DNA from: Hydrogenophaga sp. IBVHS1 | GTDB taxonomy: Bacteria; Pseudomonadota; Gammaproteobacteria; Burkholderiales; Burkholderiaceae_C | Length of the DNA: 64,000 nucleotides | Direction: 5' to 3' | Assembly: GCF_002127265.1 (NCBI RefSeq) | Contig: NZ_NFUU01000003.1 | Span: 439,307 to 503,306 of the forward strand | In this document: positions 45,081 to 53,599 of the stretch, in pieces | How the letters are laid out: each line of letters opens with the position of its first letter | How positions within the stretch are numbered: position 1 is the first letter of the stretch | Program-made: the position numbers and the translations under genes | Notes under the pieces: model-generated | The model's database searches: none | Told to the model about the DNA's origin: nothing | What the model saw: only the letters and a program-made list of their open reading frames with translations

Positions 45081-45109
45081 CGTTCGCCCTGAGCCTGTCG
45101 AAGGGCTCG
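45081..45109. repeat. Dispersed GAGCCTGTCGAAGGGC repeat/hairpin
   Basis: The sequence around CCTGAGCCTGTCGAAGGGC forms an imperfect hairpin (GCCCT ... AGGGC) between the convergent Bug and EamA genes. Its shadow translation contains FDRLRANG, a signature I recall from an intergenic repeat common in many proteobacterial genomes. It may act as a bidirectional terminator for the two convergent genes. Confidence 0.6.
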
Positions 45110-45119
45110 CCAGACAGTC

Positions 45120-46022
45120 TCAGCGCCGCGACACCAGCACGATGCCCGCAGCCACGCCGATCAGCGCCACCACCAGCTGCGGCGTGAGCGGCTCGCCCAG
45201 CAACACGATGCCGAACACCAGCGCGAACACCGGTGTAAGAAAGGTGAAGGTCGACATCTGTGTGGCCGGGTAGTGGCGCAGCATCCACATCCAGGTGAGG
45301 TAGCTGGCGAACGCACCCACCACCGTTTGCAGGATCACCGAGCCCCAGGCCAGACCGGAGTAGTCGAAGCCCCAGGTCTCGCCCAGCGCGATGGACAGCA
45401 GCGGTGCCACCAGCGCGGTGACGGCCAGCTGGTAGAAGAGGGTTTTTTCGGCGCTGGCGCTGGTGAGCCGCGTGGCCCGGATGGTGAGGGTGGTCAGGCC
45501 CCAGAGCACACCGGCGGCCAGTCCCATCAGATCGCCGCGCCACTGGCCCGTCACCGGAGAGCTGTGCAGGAAACCTTCGCTGAAGGCAATGGCCACGGCC
45601 GAAAACGCAATCACCAGGCCGACCCACTGGATGCGGCGCAGGCGCTCGCCGGGCACCACGCGCGGCAGCAGGATCGCCACCACGAAGGGGCTGGTGTAGA
45701 GGAACACGGTGAGGCGCGAAGCGCTGGTGTGCATCAGGCCAAGGTAGATGAAGCAGAACTCACCTGCGAACAGCAGCCCGGCGAGCACACCGGCGCGCAA
45801 GGTGCCGTCGCGCTGAAACAGCGGCACGCCGCGCAGGGCGCACCAGGCCCACAGCAAAGCAGTGGCGCCCCACATGCGGATGGACGCCTGCCACAGAGGC
45901 GGAATCTCCTGCACCGCGAACTTGATGAGGATCTGCTGAAAGCCCCAGAAGGCGCAGCAGACGATGAGCAGGGTGATGGCGAGCGCGTCGAGATGCGTCT
46001 TGCGTTGGGCGGGGGCGGTCAT
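45120..46022 (-). CDS. EamA/DMT family transporter
   Basis: A 300-residue membrane protein with ten predicted helices in two EamA halves (about residues 12-145 and 160-295). The end motif FLTPVFALVFGIVLLGEPLT is a family signature. EamA proteins move small metabolites, often exporting amino acids or related compounds. It starts 20 bp after the MarR gene stop, so it may belong to that locus and move its substrate or a toxic intermediate. Confidence 0.88.
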   Translation of the reverse strand: MTAPAQRKTHLDALAITLLIVCCAFWGFQQILIKFAVQEIPPLWQASIRMWGATALLWAWCALRGVPLFQRDGTLRAGVLAGLLFAGEFCFIYLGLMHTSASRLTVFLYTSPFVVAILLPRVVPGERLRRIQWVGLVIAFSAVAIAFSEGFLHSSPVTGQWRGDLMGLAAGVLWGLTTLTIRATRLTSASAEKTLFYQLAVTALVAPLLSIALGETWGFDYSGLAWGSVILQTVVGAFASYLTWMWMLRHYPATQMSTFTFLTPVFALVFGIVLLGEPLTPQLVVALIGVAAGIVLVSRR

Positions 46023-46041
46023 GGAGAAGGATTGTCGGTGC

Positions 46042-46452
46042 TCAGCCGGATTGCGCCAGACGGCGCAGCTGCTCCTTGAGCCGACGCACCTCGGTGGCGC
46101 TCAGGCCGGCGAGCACCTTGGTCTCGTGGGCCTTTGCCTGCGAGATCAGAGGCGCCACTTTTCTCTGCCCGGCGGGCGTGATGGCCACCAGCGTGCGGCG
46201 CTGGTCGGCCGGGTCGTCCCGCAGCGTCACCCAGCCTTGTGCGGCCAGGCGCTGCACGAGCTTGGTCACCGTAGGTTGCAGGCTCAGCACGTCCTGCGTG
46301 AGCTGGCCCACGCTGATGGGAGCCTGCGACTCCAGCACCGCCAGCACCCGCCACTCCAGCGATCCCAGACCTGCCTCGCGAACGATGTCGTCGAAGTCCT
46401 TGAACAGTGTGTGATTCGCCTGGCCCAGCAAGTACCCAAGGTACTCGTCCAC
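46042..46452 (-). CDS. MarR family regulator
   Basis: A winged-helix MarR protein of 136 residues from the chosen GTG. The DNA-binding part is QAPISVGQLTQDVLSLQPTVTKLVQRLAAQGWVTLR, in segments, followed by the wing DDPADQRRTLVAITPAG. An alternative GTG at 46554, overlapping the flavin-reductase stop, would add 34 residues, but that extra sequence is encoded by GC-rich repeat-like DNA and reads as low-complexity Pro/Arg. I therefore prefer the shorter form, with moderate certainty. It sits like NicR/BpsR beside a nicX-type gene and probably represses the divergent operon. Confidence 0.8.
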   Translation of the reverse strand: MDEYLGYLLGQANHTLFKDFDDIVREAGLGSLEWRVLAVLESQAPISVGQLTQDVLSLQPTVTKLVQRLAAQGWVTLRDDPADQRRTLVAITPAGQRKVAPLISQAKAHETKVLAGLSATEVRRLKEQLRRLAQSG

Positions 46453-46455
46453 GAA

Positions 46456-46550
46456 ACCGGTGCCCCCACGCTCCACCGCTGCGCGGGTCGCTGCCCCCCG
46501 AGGAGGCTGGGCCCGCCTTGGGAGCGGCCCGGCGGCTGGCCCGGTTTTGC
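46456..46550. repeat. GC-rich dispersed repeat-like segment
   Basis: The stretch contains CTGCCCCCCGAGGAGG and GGCCCGCCTTGGGAGCGG, a pattern I recall from an intergenic repeat scattered through Comamonadaceae genomes. Here it lies between the flavin-reductase stop and the conserved MarR coding region, and blurs where MarR begins. No second copy is present in this window. Confidence 0.45.
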
Positions 46551-47072
46551 TCACAAAGGATGTTCGGCGTAGAAGCGCCCGCCGTGGAAGAGAAGTGGCG
46601 ACGCGTTGGCCCGGTAGCTGCAGCGCTCCACTTCGCCCACGAAGATCACGTGGTCGCCCTCGGCGTACTGGCTGCGGTTGAAGCATTCGAAGCTGGCGGC
46701 TGCGCCGTCGAGCAGGGGCGCGCCGCTTTGGCCGGTGCTGAAGCCCACGCCGGTCCAGCGGTCGGAGCCGCGCGTGGCGAAGCGCTCGGCCAGCGCCTGC
46801 TGGTCGGCGGCGAGCACATTGATGGCGTAGTGCCGACCATTGGAAAACACCGCCAGTGAGCCGGCGGCCTGGCCCAGGCTCCAGAGCACCAAGGGCGGGT
46901 TCAGCGAAACCGAATTGAACGAATTGGCCGTGAGGCCCACCAGCTCGCCGGCGGCGGTGCGCGCGGTGACGATGGTCACGCCCGTGGCGAACATGCCCAG
47001 CGAGGCGCGGAACTCGGGTACCGAGAAATCAGGAGGCCGGGCCTGCAGGCCGGCGGAGCGGGCGGGTGACAT
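46551..47072 (-). CDS. Flavin reductase family protein (HpaC-like)
   Basis: A 173-residue FMN-binding split-barrel reductase. FRASLGMFATGVTIVTAR, GLTANSFNSVSLNPPLVLWSLG and the C-terminal GGRFYAEHPL are family signatures. Such enzymes use NAD(P)H to reduce FMN or FAD for a partner monooxygenase. The likely partner is the acyl-CoA-dehydrogenase-fold monooxygenase at 49 kb. It is divergent from the nicX-like gene across a 62-bp promoter region. Confidence 0.88.
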   Translation of the reverse strand: MSPARSAGLQARPPDFSVPEFRASLGMFATGVTIVTARTAAGELVGLTANSFNSVSLNPPLVLWSLGQAAGSLAVFSNGRHYAINVLAADQQALAERFATRGSDRWTGVGFSTGQSGAPLLDGAAASFECFNRSQYAEGDHVIFVGEVERCSYRANASPLLFHGGRFYAEHPL

Positions 47073-47080
47073 GGTTGGAA

Positions 47081-47103
47081 TTTATATGAAAATTCATGAA
47101 TAA
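47081..47103. promoter_or_regulatory. Candidate MarR operator in divergent promoter
   Basis: The AT-rich gap between the flavin reductase and nicX-like genes carries an inverted repeat ATGAA-AA-TTCAT (47086-47097), extended by flanking TTAT/ATAA, and an exact ATTCATGAAT palindrome (47092-47101). MarR proteins bind palindromes of about this size in divergent promoters. Assignment to the adjacent MarR is inference. Confidence 0.55.
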
Positions 47104-47134
47104 TGGCAACACCGCCGTTAAAAAAGGAGACTCC

Positions 47135-48184
47135 ATGCTGCAGGAGCGGATCGAACCCGCCTGGATCGACGCCTTCGAAACCGTGCTGCGCCGCTGCGCG
47201 CTTCAAGCGGACGACACCGTGGCCATTCTCGGCGAAACCCAGAGCCGAACGGTGCTGCTGGAGCTCGCCCGGCTCGCCGCGAGCCGCCTGGGCGTGCGGA
47301 TATTCACACTCGTCGTGCCATCTGTGTTCAGCGCGCACGAACCGGTGTCTCGTTCCACCGGTGCCAGCCCGGCGATCCAGCAGCTCGCGCCAGTCATTGC
47401 GGCGCTCGCGGGCTGCACGCTGGTGGTGGATTGCACGGTGGAAGGCCTCATGCATGCACCCGAACTGCCGGCCATCCTCAAGGGCAACGGCAGCACGCAG
47501 CCGCGCATTGTGTATGTGAGCAACGAACACCCCGAGGCACTGGCCCGCCTGCTGCCCGACGACGCCACCGAGGCGCGCGTGAAGAACCATGTGAAACGCG
47601 TGCGCGCCGCCACCGCCATGCGCGTCACTTCCGCAGCGGGCACCGATCTTTCCATTTCACTTCAGGGTGCGGTGGTGGGCGGCAACTGGGGCACCACCAC
47701 CCGGCCCGGCACGCTGACCCACTGGCCGGGCGGCCTGGTGCTGGCCTTCCCGGCGGCCGGCAGTGTTCATGGCACGCTGGTGCTGGCCGAGGGCGATGTG
47801 AACCTCACCTTCAAGCGCTACATCGAGCGTTCGATCACGCTCACCATCGAGAACGACCACGTCACCCGCATCGACGGAAACGGTGTGGACGCCGAGCTGC
47901 TGCGGAGCCACTATGCGGCGTGGAATGAGAAAGCAGCCTATGCCGTGAGCCACGTCGGCTACGGGCTCAATGAGTCTGCGCGCTGGGACAACATGGCGCT
48001 CTACGACAAGCGAGATTTCAACGGCACCGAGCTGCGGGCGTTCGCCGGCAACTTCCTCTACAGCACGGGAGCCAACGAAGTCGCGGGACGCCACACCCGC
48101 GGGCATTTCGACTTCCCTCTGCGCGCCTGCACCGTGGCCCTGGATGGCGCCACGGTGATCGACGCTGGCAAGGTGGTCGCATGA
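47135..48184 (+). CDS. nicX: 2,5-dihydroxypyridine 5,6-dioxygenase-like (NicX)
   Basis: A 349-residue protein of the M29-aminopeptidase-like fold used by NicX. Candidate Fe(II) ligands are visible: His273 in AVSHVGYGLN, and His324 and Asp326 in GHFDFPLRACTV, matching the H-x-D pattern of the characterised enzyme. NicX opens the ring of 2,5-dihydroxypyridine to N-formylmaleamate. The ATG has AAGGAG 6 nt upstream; an earlier in-frame GTG/ATG is less suitable. The next gene, a NicD-like hydrolase, overlaps its stop (ATGA), strengthening the assignment. Confidence 0.85.
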   Translation: MLQERIEPAWIDAFETVLRRCALQADDTVAILGETQSRTVLLELARLAASRLGVRIFTLVVPSVFSAHEPVSRSTGASPAIQQLAPVIAALAGCTLVVDCTVEGLMHAPELPAILKGNGSTQPRIVYVSNEHPEALARLLPDDATEARVKNHVKRVRAATAMRVTSAAGTDLSISLQGAVVGGNWGTTTRPGTLTHWPGGLVLAFPAAGSVHGTLVLAEGDVNLTFKRYIERSITLTIENDHVTRIDGNGVDAELLRSHYAAWNEKAAYAVSHVGYGLNESARWDNMALYDKRDFNGTELRAFAGNFLYSTGANEVAGRHTRGHFDFPLRACTVALDGATVIDAGKVVA

Positions 48185-48993
48185 CCGTGCCGAACTTCAC
48201 CATTCTGGGCAGTGGCCCCACCGTGCTCATGCTGCACGGCATCGGCGGTGGCCACCTGGCTTTCTCACCCCAGGTGGAGGCACTGGCCAATGCGGGCTTT
48301 CGCGGCGTGGCCTGGGACATGCCGGGATATGGCCGCAGCGCACCCATCGAGCCCTACACCTTCAAGGGCCTCGCACAAAGCTGCGTGGACCTCATCGACG
48401 CGCTGCAGTGCGAACACGTGGCCCTGCTCGGGCACAGCATGGGCGGCATGGTGGCGCAGGAAGTGGTGGCGCGCCGGCCCGACCGCGTCAACCGGTTGGT
48501 GCTGTGCGGCACGTCGGCAGCGTTCGGCAAGCGCACCGACGGCCGCAGCGCCGATGCCTGGGCGCGCGAGTTCGTGGCGCAGCGCACCGCGCCCCTGGAC
48601 GCCGGCAAAACCATGGCCGACGTGGCGCAAAAACTCGTGCCGCAGATGGTGGGCCCCGGCGCCTTGCCCGAAGGCCTGCGCCTGGCCGAGCACTGCATGT
48701 CCCATGTGCCCTCGGCCACCTACCGCCGCGCGCTGGATTGCCTGGTCACCTTCGACCGCCAGCAGGCGCTCGGCGACATCCGTGTGCCCGCGTTGCTCGT
48801 GGGTGGTGAATTCGACCGTGTGGCCTCTCCCGCCGTCATGAAGCAGATGGCGCAGGCGATCCCGCGCTCGCGCTATGCCGAGATCGCCGGCATCGGTCAC
48901 CTCATGAACCTGGAAGCGCCGGATGAATTCGATGCGCTGCTCATCGACTTCCTGCGCGAACCCCTGCCCGTGGCAACTCCGGGCACCCACTGA
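48181..48993 (+). CDS. nicD: Alpha/beta hydrolase, N-formylmaleamate deformylase-like (NicD)
   Basis: A 270-residue alpha/beta hydrolase with a full triad: Ser86 in LLGHSMGGMVAQ, Asp212 in GGEFDRVAS and His240 in GIGHLMNLEAP. The oxyanion motif is LHGIGGG. Coupled to a NicX-like dioxygenase, the expected reaction is hydrolysis of N-formylmaleamate to maleamate and formate. By sequence alone it could also be an enol-lactonase or carboxylesterase of the same superfamily. Confidence 0.75.
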   Translation: MTVPNFTILGSGPTVLMLHGIGGGHLAFSPQVEALANAGFRGVAWDMPGYGRSAPIEPYTFKGLAQSCVDLIDALQCEHVALLGHSMGGMVAQEVVARRPDRVNRLVLCGTSAAFGKRTDGRSADAWAREFVAQRTAPLDAGKTMADVAQKLVPQMVGPGALPEGLRLAEHCMSHVPSATYRRALDCLVTFDRQQALGDIRVPALLVGGEFDRVASPAVMKQMAQAIPRSRYAEIAGIGHLMNLEAPDEFDALLIDFLREPLPVATPGTH

Positions 48994-49007
48994 ACTCTGG
49001 AGACGCC

Positions 49008-50282
49008 ATGAACATGCCCTTGCCTGCCGCCGCCATCACCGGTCTGGACTTCACACCCGCCGTGGGCGACCTGCCCTTCACGCCGCTGCAGCGCGAGTTG
49101 CTGGCCAGCGCCCATGCCCTGGGGCGCGACCGGTTTGCCGCGCGCGCCGCGCAGTGGGACCGCGAGGCCAGCTTTCCCTTTGCCAACTACGAGGATCTGC
49201 GTGAGGCCGGGTTCCTCAAGCTTTGTGTGCCCACCTCGCACGGCGGCCTGGGTGCCGACTACACCACCTACATGATGGTCGCGGCCGAGATCGGCCGGTT
49301 CTGCGGTGCCACTGCGCTCACCTGGAACATGCACATCTGCAGCACCATGTGGACCGGCGTGCTGGCCGACGGCATTCCCATGACCGACGCCCAGCGCGCC
49401 GAGCACATGGCGCGCCGCGAACTGCATTTCCGCCGCATCGTGGACGATGGCGCGATCTACGCCCAGCCCTTCAGCGAAGGCAGCGCCGCCGCTGCCGGGC
49501 GCGCGCCCTTCGGCACCACGGCGAAGAAGGTTGAAGGCGGCTGGCTCGTCAACGGCCGCAAGATCTTCGCCAGCCTCTCCGGCGCGGCCGACTACTACGG
49601 CATCCTGTGCACGGAAGACAAGGGCGACGACCATCCCGACGCGCGCGACACGCTCTACATCAGCGTGCCCGCCACCAGCGAAGGTTTCTCCATCAGCGGC
49701 GAGTGGGACCCGCTGGGCATGCGCGGCACGGTCAGCCGCAACCTGGCGTTCAAGGACGTCTTCGTCCGCGACGACGAACAGCTCATGCCGCGCGGCATCT
49801 ACTTCAAGGGCGCGCAGACCTGGCCGGCCATGTTCTTCACGCTCTCGCCCACCTACCTCGGCCTGGCCAACGCCGCCTACGATTTCACCGTGCAGTACCT
49901 GCGCGGCGAAGTGCCTGGCGAGCCACCGGTCAAGCGGCGGCAGTATCCGACCAAGCAGATCGCGGTGGCGCAGATGCGCATCCAGCTCGAGAACATGAAG
50001 AGCATCTTTGCGCGCGCCATCCAGGAAGCCCGGCCCAACCCGTCCAAGGACGAAAAGCTGCGCCTGTATGCCGCGCACTACAGCGTGATGGAAGGCGCCA
50101 ACGACATCGCTCGCCTGGCCATTCGCACCTGCGGCGGCCAGAGCATGATGAAACACCTGCCGCTGGAACGCATGTACCGCGACAGCCGTTGCGGCGCACT
50201 CATGCTGCCCTGGACGGCCGAACTCATTCTTGATCGCATGGGCCGCGAAACCTTGTACGAGGCCGGCGAGCACGATGAATGA
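49008..50282 (+). CDS. Acyl-CoA-dehydrogenase-fold flavin monooxygenase (group D-like)
   Basis: A 424-residue protein of the acyl-CoA dehydrogenase superfamily. Recognisable parts are AGFLKLCVPTSHGGLGADY, the FAD/FMN beta-domain WLVNGRKIFASLSGAADYYG, WDPLGMRGTVSRNLAF and the helical end IRTCGGQSMMKHLPLERMYRDSR, in segments. I do not see a clear catalytic base at the usual Glu position. With a flavin reductase in the same locus it is more likely a two-component hydroxylase (HpaB/HsaA/DszC-like) than a true dehydrogenase. It would oxygenate the ring or a side chain upstream of the NicX step. Confidence 0.7.
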   Translation: MNMPLPAAAITGLDFTPAVGDLPFTPLQRELLASAHALGRDRFAARAAQWDREASFPFANYEDLREAGFLKLCVPTSHGGLGADYTTYMMVAAEIGRFCGATALTWNMHICSTMWTGVLADGIPMTDAQRAEHMARRELHFRRIVDDGAIYAQPFSEGSAAAAGRAPFGTTAKKVEGGWLVNGRKIFASLSGAADYYGILCTEDKGDDHPDARDTLYISVPATSEGFSISGEWDPLGMRGTVSRNLAFKDVFVRDDEQLMPRGIYFKGAQTWPAMFFTLSPTYLGLANAAYDFTVQYLRGEVPGEPPVKRRQYPTKQIAVAQMRIQLENMKSIFARAIQEARPNPSKDEKLRLYAAHYSVMEGANDIARLAIRTCGGQSMMKHLPLERMYRDSRCGALMLPWTAELILDRMGRETLYEAGEHDE

Positions 50283-51168
50283 GTGCGTTCGCCTGGGGAC
50301 GCTGGCGGCGCTTCTGGGGTGGAGCGCCGTGAGCGCTGATGCCGCCCCGCGCGGCATGGGTGTGCCACCGCCCGCTCAAGAAGCGTCGCCCTGCGAGGCC
50401 TTCGTGGCGCGCCTGCCCAATCTTCTTCGCCCCTTGTGCAAGGCCGCTGAACTGAAGCCCACGGAAGGCCGCTCCGTGCAGGGCCGCACGCTCTACGCGC
50501 GCGACGTGGTCGGGCCCGATTCGCGGCTGCGCGTGCTGGTGGTGGGTGCCATGCACGGCGACGAGCTGTCGTCGGCCTCGGTGGCCTTGCACTGGATCCA
50601 GCACGCCGTGCAGACGCCGGCCAACGCCCACTGGCGTTTCCTGCCCGCGCTCAATCCCGATGGGCTGCTGGCCCGGCCGGCACGGCGCACCAACGCGCGC
50701 GGTGTTGACCTCAACCGCAACTTCCCCACGCCGAACTGGAAGCGCGACGCCAAGGTGTATTGGGAGCAGCGCACCCGCAAGGACCCGCGCCGCTGGCCCG
50801 GGCCCAGCCCGCTGTCGGAGCCCGAATCGCGGTTCCTGCACGAAGAAATGGCGCGCTTCCAGCCGCACCTCATCGTCAGCATCCACGCGCCCTACGGCGT
50901 GCTCGACTTCGACGGCCCGGGCGTGCCGCCGCCACAGCTGGGGCGGCTTTACCTGGACCAGGTGGGCATTTTCCCCGGCAGCCTGGGCAACTACGGCGGC
51001 GTGCACCAGGGCATGCCGGTGGTCACGGTGGAACTGCCCAACGCCTTTCGCACCCCGCTTGACGCCGAGATGCGCCAGATGTGGATGGATCTGCTGCGCT
51101 GGATGGGCGAGCGCATTGCGCCCACGGTGACGCCGAGTGCGCCGTTCCGGCCAAACCGGCCGGGCTGA
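50275..51168 (+). CDS. M14 family zinc carboxypeptidase / murein amidase-like
   Basis: A 297-residue exported peptidase. An N-terminal signal region is followed by the M14 zinc motif GAMHGDELSS (His and Glu), the VDLNRNFPTPNWK substrate region, IVSIHAPYG (third ligand His) and VTVELPN carrying the catalytic Glu. It resembles MpaA/M14 amidases that trim murein peptides. It overlaps the monooxygenase gene by 8 bp, so it is cotranscribed although a role in the same pathway is not obvious. Confidence 0.82.
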   Translation: MNECVRLGTLAALLGWSAVSADAAPRGMGVPPPAQEASPCEAFVARLPNLLRPLCKAAELKPTEGRSVQGRTLYARDVVGPDSRLRVLVVGAMHGDELSSASVALHWIQHAVQTPANAHWRFLPALNPDGLLARPARRTNARGVDLNRNFPTPNWKRDAKVYWEQRTRKDPRRWPGPSPLSEPESRFLHEEMARFQPHLIVSIHAPYGVLDFDGPGVPPPQLGRLYLDQVGIFPGSLGNYGGVHQGMPVVTVELPNAFRTPLDAEMRQMWMDLLRWMGERIAPTVTPSAPFRPNRPG

Positions 51169-51175
51169 AGCCGCA

Positions 51176-52525
51176 TCAGCCCCGCTCGGCCTGCAGCCGC
51201 GTGGCCACAGCGCTGGCCGTAGACCCGGCGCGCGAGCCCATGCCGTAGAAGCCGAAGTTCATGGCCGGCTGCTCGCCGCAGATGAGTTCGGCCATGGCCT
51301 TGCCCGAACCCGCGCCGTGCGTCCAGCCCAGCGTGCCGTGGCCAGCGTTCACCCAGAGGCGGCGCAGCTTGGTTCGGCCAATCAAAGGAATGTTGGTTGG
51401 CGTGGCCGGGCGCAGGCCGCACCAGAACTGCGGGTCGCCACCTTCTTCGGGCGTGCGCGTGTCGGCCACGCCGGGAAACACCTGCTCGATGCGGCGCACC
51501 AGCATTTCGCAGCGCTTGCGCGCCAGCGGCGTGTTGAGCGACAAGTCGAATCCGCCCAGCTCGATGGTGCCGGCCACGCGCAGGTGGTCGCCCAGGCGTG
51601 AAATCGCGCACTTCATCTGGTCGTCGATCATGCTCACGTTCGGCGCATGCCGCGGACGCATCAGCGGCAATGTGGCGCTGTAACCCTTGCCGGGGTAGAT
51701 CGGCACGTTCACGCCGACCGACTTGAGCAGAGGCGTGGTGTAGGAGCCGCAGGCCACCACGAAAGCGTCGGCCTTGAGCACGCTGGCCATGCCGGTGGAG
51801 CGGTCGCGCACGCGCACCTGGCGCACCTCGCGGCCGTCGCTCTCGAGGCGTTCGATGTCGTGACCGAACAGCAACCGGGCGCCGCGCTGGCCGCACAGCG
51901 CCGCCAGCTTCTGGGTGAACACCCTGGCATCGCCCGACTCGTCGGTTTTTGTGTAGGTGCCGCCGACGATGCGATCGCCAAACGACTTCAGCGCGGGTTC
52001 GATTGCCAGCAGCTCGTCACGCGAGACCACGCTGCGCTGCACGCCAAAACGCTGCATCACCGCCGCCGCGCTCGCTGCGCCGTCGAACGACTTCTGGTCG
52101 GTGTAGTAGTGCGCAATACCGCGCTCGAGCCGGTCGTATTCGATGCCGGTCTCGTTCACCACGTCTTTGAGGGCTGCGTGGCTGTAGGCGCCCAGCGCCA
52201 CGAGTTGCGCCACGTTGCGCACAAAGGCCGCGTCGTTGCATTCGGCCAGGAACTGCAGGCCCCAGCGCCATTGAGCCCAGTCCAGCTGAGGGCGGAACAA
52301 CAGCGGGGATTCGTCGGAAAACATCCACTTCAGGGTCTTGAGCGGCGCCTCGCGGTTGGCCCAGGGTTCGCAGTAGCTCACCGAAATCTGGGCCGCGTTG
52401 GCAAAACTGGTCTCCAGCGCCGCGTCGTCCTGCCGGTCCACCAGCGTGACCTCGTGACCCCGCTGCAACAGATGCCAGGCGGTGCTGACCCCGATGATGC
52501 CCGCGCCCAATACCGTGACTTGCAT
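51176..52525 (-). CDS. dadA: D-amino acid dehydrogenase (DadA-like)
   Basis: A 449-residue FAD enzyme. VTVLGAGIIGVSTAWHLLQRG is the FAD motif at the N-terminus, FANAAQISVSYCEPWANREAP matches DadA, and VNAGHGTLGWTHGAGSG is the C-terminal FAD contact. It oxidatively deaminates D-amino acids at the inner membrane, passing electrons to the respiratory chain. The ATG at 52525 directly precedes the FAD motif. It is divergent from an ArgP-like LysR regulator, a plausible controller. Confidence 0.87.
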   Translation of the reverse strand: MQVTVLGAGIIGVSTAWHLLQRGHEVTLVDRQDDAALETSFANAAQISVSYCEPWANREAPLKTLKWMFSDESPLLFRPQLDWAQWRWGLQFLAECNDAAFVRNVAQLVALGAYSHAALKDVVNETGIEYDRLERGIAHYYTDQKSFDGAASAAAVMQRFGVQRSVVSRDELLAIEPALKSFGDRIVGGTYTKTDESGDARVFTQKLAALCGQRGARLLFGHDIERLESDGREVRQVRVRDRSTGMASVLKADAFVVACGSYTTPLLKSVGVNVPIYPGKGYSATLPLMRPRHAPNVSMIDDQMKCAISRLGDHLRVAGTIELGGFDLSLNTPLARKRCEMLVRRIEQVFPGVADTRTPEEGGDPQFWCGLRPATPTNIPLIGRTKLRRLWVNAGHGTLGWTHGAGSGKAMAELICGEQPAMNFGFYGMGSRAGSTASAVATRLQAERG

Positions 52526-52590
52526 GGCCTGCTCCACAAAATGAATGAATTTGGTGCGCAGTATGGGAAAAACCCGGCTGTAAGTGAAGC

Positions 52591-52609
52591 GAAATTAAAC
52601 TAAAATTTC
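52591..52609. promoter_or_regulatory. Candidate LysR operator between dadA and argP
   Basis: An inverted repeat GAAATT-N7-AATTTC lies in the AT-rich divergent gap, 28 bp before the argP-like start. Spacing and symmetry fit a LysR-type binding site. The link to this regulator is inferred from position. Confidence 0.5.
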
Positions 52610-52636
52610 TAACATCAGAACGGCTAATAAAGTGAC

Positions 52637-53566
52637 ATGAGCACATTTGACCCCGACGCCCTGGAATGCCTGGCCGCCATCATTGAGGAGGGGGGGTTCG
52701 AGCGGGCTGCGCAACGGCTCTCCATCACCCAGTCGGCTGTCTCCCAGCGGTTGCGTGCACTCGAGGCCCAGGTGGGCACGGTGTTGATCGTGCGCAGCCG
52801 ACCCCTCAAACCCACGGCGGCCGGCCAGCTCATGCTCAAGCACGCCAAGATGATGCGTCTGCTGCGTGCCGATCTCGAGAAAGATCTGAAGGAACTCGCG
52901 CCCAGTTCCACCGGGGGTGGACGGGAAGAAGAGCGCATCTCGGTCGCCATCAACGCGGACAGCATCGCCACCTGGGCGTTGCCGGCCTTGCACGAGCTGG
53001 CCCGCAACGGTCTGCCGATCGAAATCATCACGGACGACCAGGAATTCACGCACGAGTGGCTGCGTGAAGGACAGGTGCTGGGTTGCGTGACCTCGCTGGG
53101 CCAGGCCTTGCGCGGCTGCCGCATGGAAGCCTTGGGCACCATGGATTACGTCGCCGTGGCCCACGCCGATTACGCCGCCGAGCACTGCCCCAAGGGCTTG
53201 AACGCGCACAACTTCCACAAGGTGCCGTTCGTTGCGTTCAACCGCAAAGACAACCTGCAACACAGCTTCGTGACGAAAGCCTTCGGTTTGCCCCGGGTCA
53301 TGCTCAAACAGCTCTTCGTGCCATCCAGCGAGGGCCAGGTGCGAGCCGTGCTGGGCGGCTGGGGGGTGAGCGTGCTCCCCGAACTTCGGGTACGTGACCA
53401 GTTGGCCAGCGGTGAGCTGGTCAACCTCGCGCCTCGCCACCAGCTCGGCGTGGCCTTGTACTGGCACTGCTGGAACCTCGCTTCCGAGGTGCTGGATGGC
53501 CTCAGCGCCGCGCTGCGGGTCGCCGCCGCGGAGAACCTGCGACCCGCCGTGGCCGCGACGGCCTGA
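52637..53566 (+). CDS. argP: ArgP/IciA-like LysR family regulator
   Basis: A 309-residue LysR protein. The N-terminal helix-turn-helix is GGFERAAQRLSITQSAVSQRLRALEAQ, in segments. The effector domain shows the ArgP subgroup style (LPALHELARNGLPIEIITDDQEFTHEWL, VLGCVTSLGQALRGC). ArgP senses lysine/arginine and controls exporters or amino-acid genes. Here it is divergent from dadA and so may tune D-amino-acid catabolism. Confidence 0.85.
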   Translation: MSTFDPDALECLAAIIEEGGFERAAQRLSITQSAVSQRLRALEAQVGTVLIVRSRPLKPTAAGQLMLKHAKMMRLLRADLEKDLKELAPSSTGGGREEERISVAINADSIATWALPALHELARNGLPIEIITDDQEFTHEWLREGQVLGCVTSLGQALRGCRMEALGTMDYVAVAHADYAAEHCPKGLNAHNFHKVPFVAFNRKDNLQHSFVTKAFGLPRVMLKQLFVPSSEGQVRAVLGGWGVSVLPELRVRDQLASGELVNLAPRHQLGVALYWHCWNLASEVLDGLSAALRVAAAENLRPAVAATA

Positions 53567-53589
53567 CTCTGGGCGACAGGTCTTTAAAG

Positions 53590-53599
53590 TGACCGGTCA
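53590..53599. promoter_or_regulatory. Candidate TetR operator core
   Basis: A perfect palindrome TGACCGGTCA lies 56 bp before the TetR-family start codon. TGACCGGTCA-type palindromes are a frequent autoregulatory site for TetR factors. Assignment is inferred from position. Confidence 0.55.
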
